A stretch of DNA of 10,864 nt from an uncultured Lachnospiraceae bacterium (GTDB lineage Bacteria > Bacillota > Clostridia > Lachnospirales > Lachnospiraceae): contig CAJUCK010000071.1 of NCBI GenBank assembly GCA_910585395.1, positions 1 to 10,864 of the forward strand, read 5' to 3'. This document shows positions 7,868 through 10,864 of the stretch, piece after piece. The notes beneath the pieces are model-generated. The model had not been told where the DNA came from. It saw only the letters and a program-made list of their open reading frames with translations, and searched no databases. A program made the translations under genes and the position numbers. Numbering within the stretch: position 1 is the stretch's first letter; each line of letters starts with the position of its first letter.

Positions 7868-7921
7868 GACAGATTTCTAATTCAAACAAAAACCAATGGC
7901 GTCACAGAACTTTCTGCTTTT
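7834..7921 (+). other. Overlapping inverted repeats at the end of the kinase gene
   Basis: CCTGCCG (7834-7840) and CGGCAGG (7847-7853) form a perfect 7-bp hairpin inside the last codons, without a following T run. The second arm overlaps a longer repeat: 7849-7860 can pair with 7907-7917 (11 bp, one bulged G, 46-nt loop), followed by TTTT at 7918-7921. No ordinary intrinsic terminator is visible after the kinase, so this may be a weak one, or chance. Confidence 0.3.
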
Positions 7922-7994
7922 GATGATGAATAAGCTCAATTTCAACACCAAAAACAAATACTTTCTCACAATATAGGTAAGTTATTGTCTCTAC

Positions 7995-8023
7995 TTGACA
8001 AGTTTTTTCTTATCTCATATACT
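7995..8023 (+). promoter_or_regulatory. Strong sigma-A promoter of the Q-rich protein gene
   Basis: A perfect TTGACA (7995-8000), a 17-bp T-rich spacer and TATACT (8018-8023; 5 of 6 consensus positions). Transcription should begin near 8030, leaving a leader of about 94 nt. This separates the downstream gene from the mutS2 operon. Confidence 0.85.
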
Positions 8024-8065
8024 ATTATAAAAGATAATTTTTTTATATCATGCATATTTTATAGA

Positions 8066-8088
8066 GATTTGAAACTCTCTTTCAAATC
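8066..8088 (+). promoter_or_regulatory. Perfect 9-bp stem-loop in the leader of the Q-rich protein gene
   Basis: GATTTGAAA (8066-8074), loop CTCTC, and TTTCAAATC (8080-8088) are exact reverse complements. The element lies about 35 nt after the predicted transcription start and 19 nt before AGGAGG (8108-8113). No T run follows, so it is not a terminator. It could be an mRNA-stabilising hairpin or a dyad bound by a repressor; the sequence does not decide. Confidence 0.6.
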
Positions 8089-8123
8089 CCTGCGCACATC
8101 AAATGAAAGGAGGGAAATAAGTT

Positions 8124-8996
8124 ATGATGCAGGTTGATAATGTAAATTCAACGGGGAAGGCTGTGCAGTCGGTCAAGGCACAGGTTAGCCCGGCAGCAGA
8201 GCAGACAAATTCTGCGGCAGATTCTGTCAGCAAAGATATTCAAAGTAAAATCATGGACGCCCAGAAGCAACGGCAAGGGCTTTCTTTTAATATGGAAATG
8301 ACTGCTGAAGAAAAAGAAAATATTCGGCAGAAAATCCAACAGGAAATCAGTGATTTGAAACGCGAATTGCGGCAGCGTGAAGCTGAAGAGAAGAAGAAAC
8401 AGCAAGAGGCCCAGCGCGCTGTAGAAAAAAAGGAACAGCAGCAGGAAAAACAATCTCAGGAAGCTGTGAGAAAACAGCAGGTCCAGCCTGTACAAGATGA
8501 AAACAGTCAGCCGCAGAAGGTTCAGCCCACGCAGACCGAAAATGACCAGCCGCAAAATACAGCTGTTGCAGAGAACAGTAAACGGACTGACGATTCAGCT
8601 GCCGACGGTGAAGTCAGAGAGATTCTTCCGGGCGGCATGCACAAAATCATTTCCACAAATTCATCAGTACGGCAATTTCAGATTGTAAAAAATGCTGTTG
8701 CCCAGAACAATGGAACAGCCAGAATACAGGAAGCAGAACTAAATCAGGATGCTGTCAGAGGATCTGAAGTAGACGATCTGAAAAAAGACCAGCTGAAGAC
8801 AATGCAGAAAGAGACACAGCGAATGGAAACCGTACAGCAATTTATATTTGGTAACAGCAATAACAGAGCAACAGGTTCTGTTATAGGCACAGGAACCAAT
8901 TTTTCCAATGTTTCCAAAGAAAATAACTTTTATAACAGTGATGGGAAGATGTTTCAGAATTATTTCCAGTCGATACAAATGGATCTCCGGCAATGA
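8124..8996 (+). CDS. Q-rich coiled-coil protein of unknown function
   Basis: The product has 290 residues, with no signal peptide, no membrane segment, no Cys or Trp, and 44 Gln (15%). Visible parts: a Ser/Ala/Gln-rich N-terminus (1-33); a conserved-looking helical module (about 34-90: VSKDIQSKI, MTAEEKENIRQKIQQEI); an uninterrupted K/E/Q coiled coil to about 118; two tandem 13-residue repeats (120-145); a linker; a segment with EILPGGMHKIIST (165-178); a second helical stretch (about 205-240); and a Asn/Ser/Gly-rich tail. The N-terminal module resembles FlxA-like helical proteins and other Clostridial hypothetical proteins as I remember them, a weak link. The ATG at 8124 is 10 nt after AGGAGG; the adjacent ATG at 8127 is possible but worse spaced. 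It is a single-gene transcript with its own strong promoter and terminator. A scaffold or filament-associated role is possible; no function can be assigned. Confidence 0.85.
   Translation: MMQVDNVNSTGKAVQSVKAQVSPAAEQTNSAADSVSKDIQSKIMDAQKQRQGLSFNMEMTAEEKENIRQKIQQEISDLKRELRQREAEEKKKQQEAQRAVEKKEQQQEKQSQEAVRKQQVQPVQDENSQPQKVQPTQTENDQPQNTAVAENSKRTDDSAADGEVREILPGGMHKIISTNSSVRQFQIVKNAVAQNNGTARIQEAELNQDAVRGSEVDDLKKDQLKTMQKETQRMETVQQFIFGNSNNRATGSVIGTGTNFSNVSKENNFYNSDGKMFQNYFQSIQMDLRQ
8481..8558 (+). repeat. Two tandem 39-nt coding repeats
   Basis: Copies 8481-8519 and 8520-8558 encode VQPVQDENSQPQK and VQPTQTENDQPQN, identical at 9 of 13 residues and exactly adjacent. This points to an in-frame duplication that has since diverged, in a low-complexity linker after the coiled coil. 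Confidence 0.75.
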
Positions 8997-9001
8997 TTAG
9001 A

Positions 9002-9035
9002 AAAAGGCAGTCGATGATGGGCTGCCTTTTCTTGT
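9002..9035 (+). terminator. Intrinsic terminator of the Q-rich protein gene
   Basis: Arms 9002-9012 and 9020-9030 form an 11-bp stem (AAAAGGCAG with CTGCCTTTT plus two inner pairs, one a G-T), with a 7-nt loop and a T-rich tail TTTTCTTGT. It begins 6 nt after the stop codon. Confidence 0.9.
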
Positions 9036-9082
9036 GGGCAATACTTAAACACATTATTTATTTTAACAAATTTTTATTGTAC

Positions 9083-9130
9083 AAAATAAAAACCACCGGA
9101 AAGAATACATTTCAAATATTCTCTCCGATG
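9083..9130 (-). terminator. Intrinsic terminator of the rpoA-rplQ operon
   Basis: On the minus strand, 9130-9117 pairs with 9107-9094 in a 14-bp stem with two G-T wobbles and a 9-nt loop, followed by GTTTTTATTTT (9093-9083). It starts about 30 nt after the rplQ stop. With the plus-strand terminator at 9002-9035 it insulates the two convergent units. Confidence 0.9.
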
Positions 9131-9161
9131 ATTTAAAAATTATCTGTAAGCTTTCCGATTC

Positions 9162-9698
9162 TTATACTAACTCAAGAAGAACCTCTAAAGCACCGTCACC
9201 TTTACGCTGGCCAATTTTAACGATTCTGGTGTAACCACCATTACGATCTGCATACTTTGGAGCGATTTCGTCAAATACCTTGGTTGCAACGTCAATTTTC
9301 TTGGTGTTTTTTTTCTTTCCTGCATTCTCAGCCGGAACAGATGTTACAGAGTATAACACTTTGTTCATCTGACGTCTTGCATGTAAACGGGAAGGAAGGT
9401 CTTTTTTGATCTTCTTTTCTACTTCATCATATACCGTAACTTTTTTGCCATCTACAACTTCTTTCACTCTCTTGCCGTCTTTATCCTTGCGGGGAACTTT
9501 GGCAGTTACAGTTACTTCTTCGAAATTGTCTTTTTCTTTTACTCCCAGAGCAATCAATCCCTCTGCAACTTTGCGGATTTCTTTTGCTTTTGCTTCTGTG
9601 GTAACAATCTTTCCATTGTATAACAGCGCAGTAACCTGATTTCTGATTAAAGCTTTTCTCTGATCAGATGTTCTGCCTAATTTTCTATATTTTGCCAT
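9162..9698 (-). CDS. rplQ: Large-subunit ribosomal protein L17 (bL17), long form
   Basis: The start MAKYRKLGRTSDQRKAL, the stretch NQVTALLYNGKIVTTEA (20-36), LHARRQ (105-110) and the C-terminal DEIAPKYADRNGGYTRI (143-159) identify bL17. It has 178 residues against about 120-127 in Bacillus and E. coli. The extra length is a charged insertion at about 53-104, within the loop before LHARRQ; related Clostridia also tend to have long L17. An in-frame ATG at 9752 would add 18 residues, but GGAGG (9708-9712) lies 9 nt before the ATG at 9698, which gives the normal family N-terminus. bL17 sits near the exit of the peptide tunnel on the 50S subunit. It follows rpoA as in the standard alpha operon, although with a long gap of 245 nt. 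Confidence 0.97.
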   Translation of the reverse strand: MAKYRKLGRTSDQRKALIRNQVTALLYNGKIVTTEAKAKEIRKVAEGLIALGVKEKDNFEEVTVTAKVPRKDKDGKRVKEVVDGKKVTVYDEVEKKIKKDLPSRLHARRQMNKVLYSVTSVPAENAGKKKNTKKIDVATKVFDEIAPKYADRNGGYTRIVKIGQRKGDGALEVLLELV

Positions 9699-9707
9699 CT
9701 TTTTAAT

Positions 9708-9712
9708 CCTCC
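9708..9712 (-). promoter_or_regulatory. Ribosome binding site deciding the rplQ start
   Basis: GGAGG on the minus strand, 9 nt before the ATG at 9698; supports this start over the in-frame ATG at 9752. Confidence 0.85.
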
Positions 9713-9884
9713 ATTTGTGGAATATCCGCCAATGCCTTTTGGACTTATTCAACGAATACTATTTTTATTTCATGCCACTCATTGAGGCAATATCCCGTTC
9801 AGGGATATACAGGGCTTCGCCTTTTGGTCTTATAAACCCTGCCATCTATGAGTTGGAGTATATCCTTATGAGATAATTCTCCGC

Positions 9885-9913
9885 ATTATATCTTAAATCC
9901 AAACGTACCTCAG
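9885..9913 (-). promoter_or_regulatory. Possible internal promoter for rplQ
   Basis: On the minus strand, CTGAGG (9908-9913; 3 of 6 matches including the TGA core), a 17-bp spacer, then a perfect TATAAT (9885-9890). It lies 31 nt after the rpoA stop and would give rplQ a leader of about 180 nt containing the hairpins. The weak -35 keeps confidence moderate. Confidence 0.45.
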
Positions 9914-9943
9914 CTGGCCGTTACATTATCTGGCCAAATAATT

Positions 9944-10864
9944 TTATTCTTCGCCTGGGTTCAGCTGTAACCCTAATTCTTTTAATTTTGCCAGAACTTC
10001 TTCCAGAGACTTGCGGCCAAGGTTTCTCACCTTCATCATGTCTTCTGGTGTTCTGTTTGTCAGTTCCTCAACGGTATTGATGCCTGCACGTTTCAGACAG
10101 TTATAAGAACGAACGGACAGCTCCAGCTCATCAATATTCATCTCCAGAACTTTTTCCTTTGCATTGTCTTCTTTTTCAATCATGACTTCTGCTGTTCTTG
10201 CATTCTCAGATAAATCAATGAACAGATTTAAATGCTCGCTCAAAACTTTTGCAGCCAGGCTCACTGCCTCATCTGGCTCCAATGTACCGTTGGTAAATAC
10301 ATCCAGAGTAAGCTTGTCATAGTCTGTTATCTGTCCCACACGGGTATTCTCAATTGTAAGGTTCACACGCTCGATAGGTGTGTAAATCGAATCAACTGCA
10401 ATCACACCAATGGGCACATCTTCACTCTTGTTCTTGTCAGCACTGACATAACCTCTGCCTTTGGTAATAGTCAGTTCCATATAAAGTCTGGAATCTGCCC
10501 CTCCATTCAGATGGGCAATTACCAAATCCGGGTTCAGCACCTGGATATCCGGATCGACCTGAATATCTGCTGCTGTAACTACGCCTTCGCCTTCAAATTC
10601 AATGTAAGCAACTTTAGACTCGTTTGTTGGGCTGGTGTTTTTTAATGCCAGATTCTTGATGTTCATAATAATTTCAGTTACATCTTCTTTGACGCCTGGA
10701 ATGGAACTGAATTCATGCAAAACACCTTCGATTTTTACCTGGCTGACTGCTGCGCCTGGCAGAGAAGAAAGCATTATTCTTCTCAGAGAATTACCAAGTG
10801 TAGTACCATAGCCTCTTTCAAGTGGTTCTACGACAAATCGGCCGTACTTTTTGTCTTCTGAAAT
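9944..10864 (-). CDS. rpoA: RNA polymerase alpha subunit (5' end missing)
   Basis: The frame is open from the right edge to TAA at 9944, giving 306 residues; by comparison with Bacillus RpoA roughly 14 N-terminal residues lie outside the window. The alpha N-terminal domain is unmistakable: FVVEPLERGYGTTLGNSL, LSSLPGAAV, the glycine-rich GRGYVSADKN, PIGVIAVDSIYTPI and RVGQITDYDKLTLDV. This part dimerises and assembles beta and beta'. After a short linker (MIEKEDNAKEK) comes the C-terminal domain with LSVRSYNCLKRAGINTV and MMKVRNLGRKSLEEV, which contacts UP-element DNA and activators. An internal ATG at 10774 is not the start, because the family sequence continues upstream of it. It is the usual partner of rplQ in the alpha operon. 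Confidence 0.98.
   Translation of the reverse strand: MSEDKKYGRFVVEPLERGYGTTLGNSLRRIMLSSLPGAAVSQVKIEGVLHEFSSIPGVKEDVTEIIMNIKNLALKNTSPTNESKVAYIEFEGEGVVTAADIQVDPDIQVLNPDLVIAHLNGGADSRLYMELTITKGRGYVSADKNKSEDVPIGVIAVDSIYTPIERVNLTIENTRVGQITDYDKLTLDVFTNGTLEPDEAVSLAAKVLSEHLNLFIDLSENARTAEVMIEKEDNAKEKVLEMNIDELELSVRSYNCLKRAGINTVEELTNRTPEDMMKVRNLGRKSLEEVLAKLKELGLQLNPGEE

Larger units (their letters stand above)
7868..8123 (+). other. 256-nt intergenic region between the kinase and the Q-rich protein gene
   Basis: An AT-rich spacer without a credible reading frame. It holds the possible weak terminator arm, one strong promoter, a leader stem-loop and the ribosome site of the next gene, each listed separately. 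Nothing else stands out. Confidence 0.8.
9699..9943 (-). other. 245-nt rpoA-rplQ spacer with possible promoter and RNA hairpins
   Basis: This gap is long for neighbouring genes of the alpha operon. Read on the minus strand it holds, in order, direct copies of GGCCAG, a TATAAT promoter candidate, an 8-bp outer stem (9858-9865 with 9803-9810), an inner hairpin (9834-9841 with 9810-9817), a competing perfect hairpin (9790-9796 with 9802-9808), and the rplQ ribosome site. No T run follows the hairpins, so they are not simple terminators. A 26-codon frame (9845-9765) has no ribosome site. Confidence 0.6.

Noticed and set aside
7868..8123. Riboswitch in the leader of the Q-rich protein gene
   Set aside because: The leader of about 94 nt has only one simple hairpin and no conserved core of a riboswitch class that I recognise.
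8148..8555. 135-codon minus-strand frame rich in Leu and Phe, looking like membrane segments
   Set aside because: It is the complement of the K/E/Q-rich coiled coil, which automatically produces Leu/Phe runs; the promoter, ribosome site and terminator all support the plus strand.
9083..9130. Possible L17 downstream element-type RNA after rplQ
   Set aside because: The structure here is one long hairpin followed by a T run, fully explained as an intrinsic terminator; I cannot see the extra features of a separate RNA motif.
9734..9827. Direct repeat CCAAAAGGC (minus strand; 9734-9742 and 9819-9827)
   Set aside because: A 9-nt match in a 245-nt AT-rich spacer is not far from chance, and the flanks do not continue the repeat.
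10232..10645. 137-codon plus-strand frame opposite rpoA
   Set aside because: Antisense to RpoA, which is certain; no independent support.

Overview
The window looks like the chromosome of a low-to-mid GC Gram-positive anaerobe of the Clostridia, most probably a member of the Lachnospiraceae (Blautia/Dorea/Roseburia-like). This rests on the character of the RpoA and L17 sequences (L17 with a long internal insertion), a YhaM exoribonuclease, MutS2, strong AGGAGG ribosome binding sites and classical TTGACA/TATAAT promoters. The family assignment is inference from recognition, not from a search.

Layout. (1) Positions 1-3190, minus strand: an operon reading leftwards of a membrane-anchored HtrA-like protein with a PDZ domain, the 3'-5' exoribonuclease YhaM, and an RlmD-type 23S rRNA uracil-5-methyltransferase whose 3' end lies beyond the left edge. 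(2) Positions 3191-3359: a 169-bp divergent promoter region. One self-complementary TTGCAA serves as a possible -35 for promoters in both directions, each with a perfect TATAAT at exactly 17 bp. (3) Positions 3360-7867, plus strand: mutS2, then an OmpR-family response regulator and its histidine kinase, tightly packed (12-nt gap, then a 1-nt stop/start overlap). (4) Positions 7868-8123: intergenic DNA with a near-consensus sigma-A promoter and a 9-bp stem-loop in the leader. (5) Positions 8124-8996, plus strand: a glutamine-rich coiled-coil protein of unknown function, followed by an intrinsic terminator. (6) Positions 9083-10864, minus strand: the end of the alpha operon, rpoA (5' end beyond the right edge) then rplQ, separated by an unusual 245-nt spacer with its own possible promoter and competing hairpins, and ending in a strong terminator.

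Functional themes: RNA and ribosome housekeeping (rRNA methylation, RNA decay, ribosome rescue or DNA transactions by MutS2, L17, RNA polymerase alpha) next to a cell-envelope arm (PDZ protein, two-component system). The most noteworthy points are the shared -35 divergent promoter, the HtrA homologue with its catalytic His and Asp replaced, the MutS2 Smr domain lacking the usual D-L-R/H motif, the structured rpoA-rplQ spacer, and the uncharacterised Q-rich protein. I see no mobile element, CRISPR array, tRNA or rRNA gene, and no clear multi-gene system that is new as a whole.
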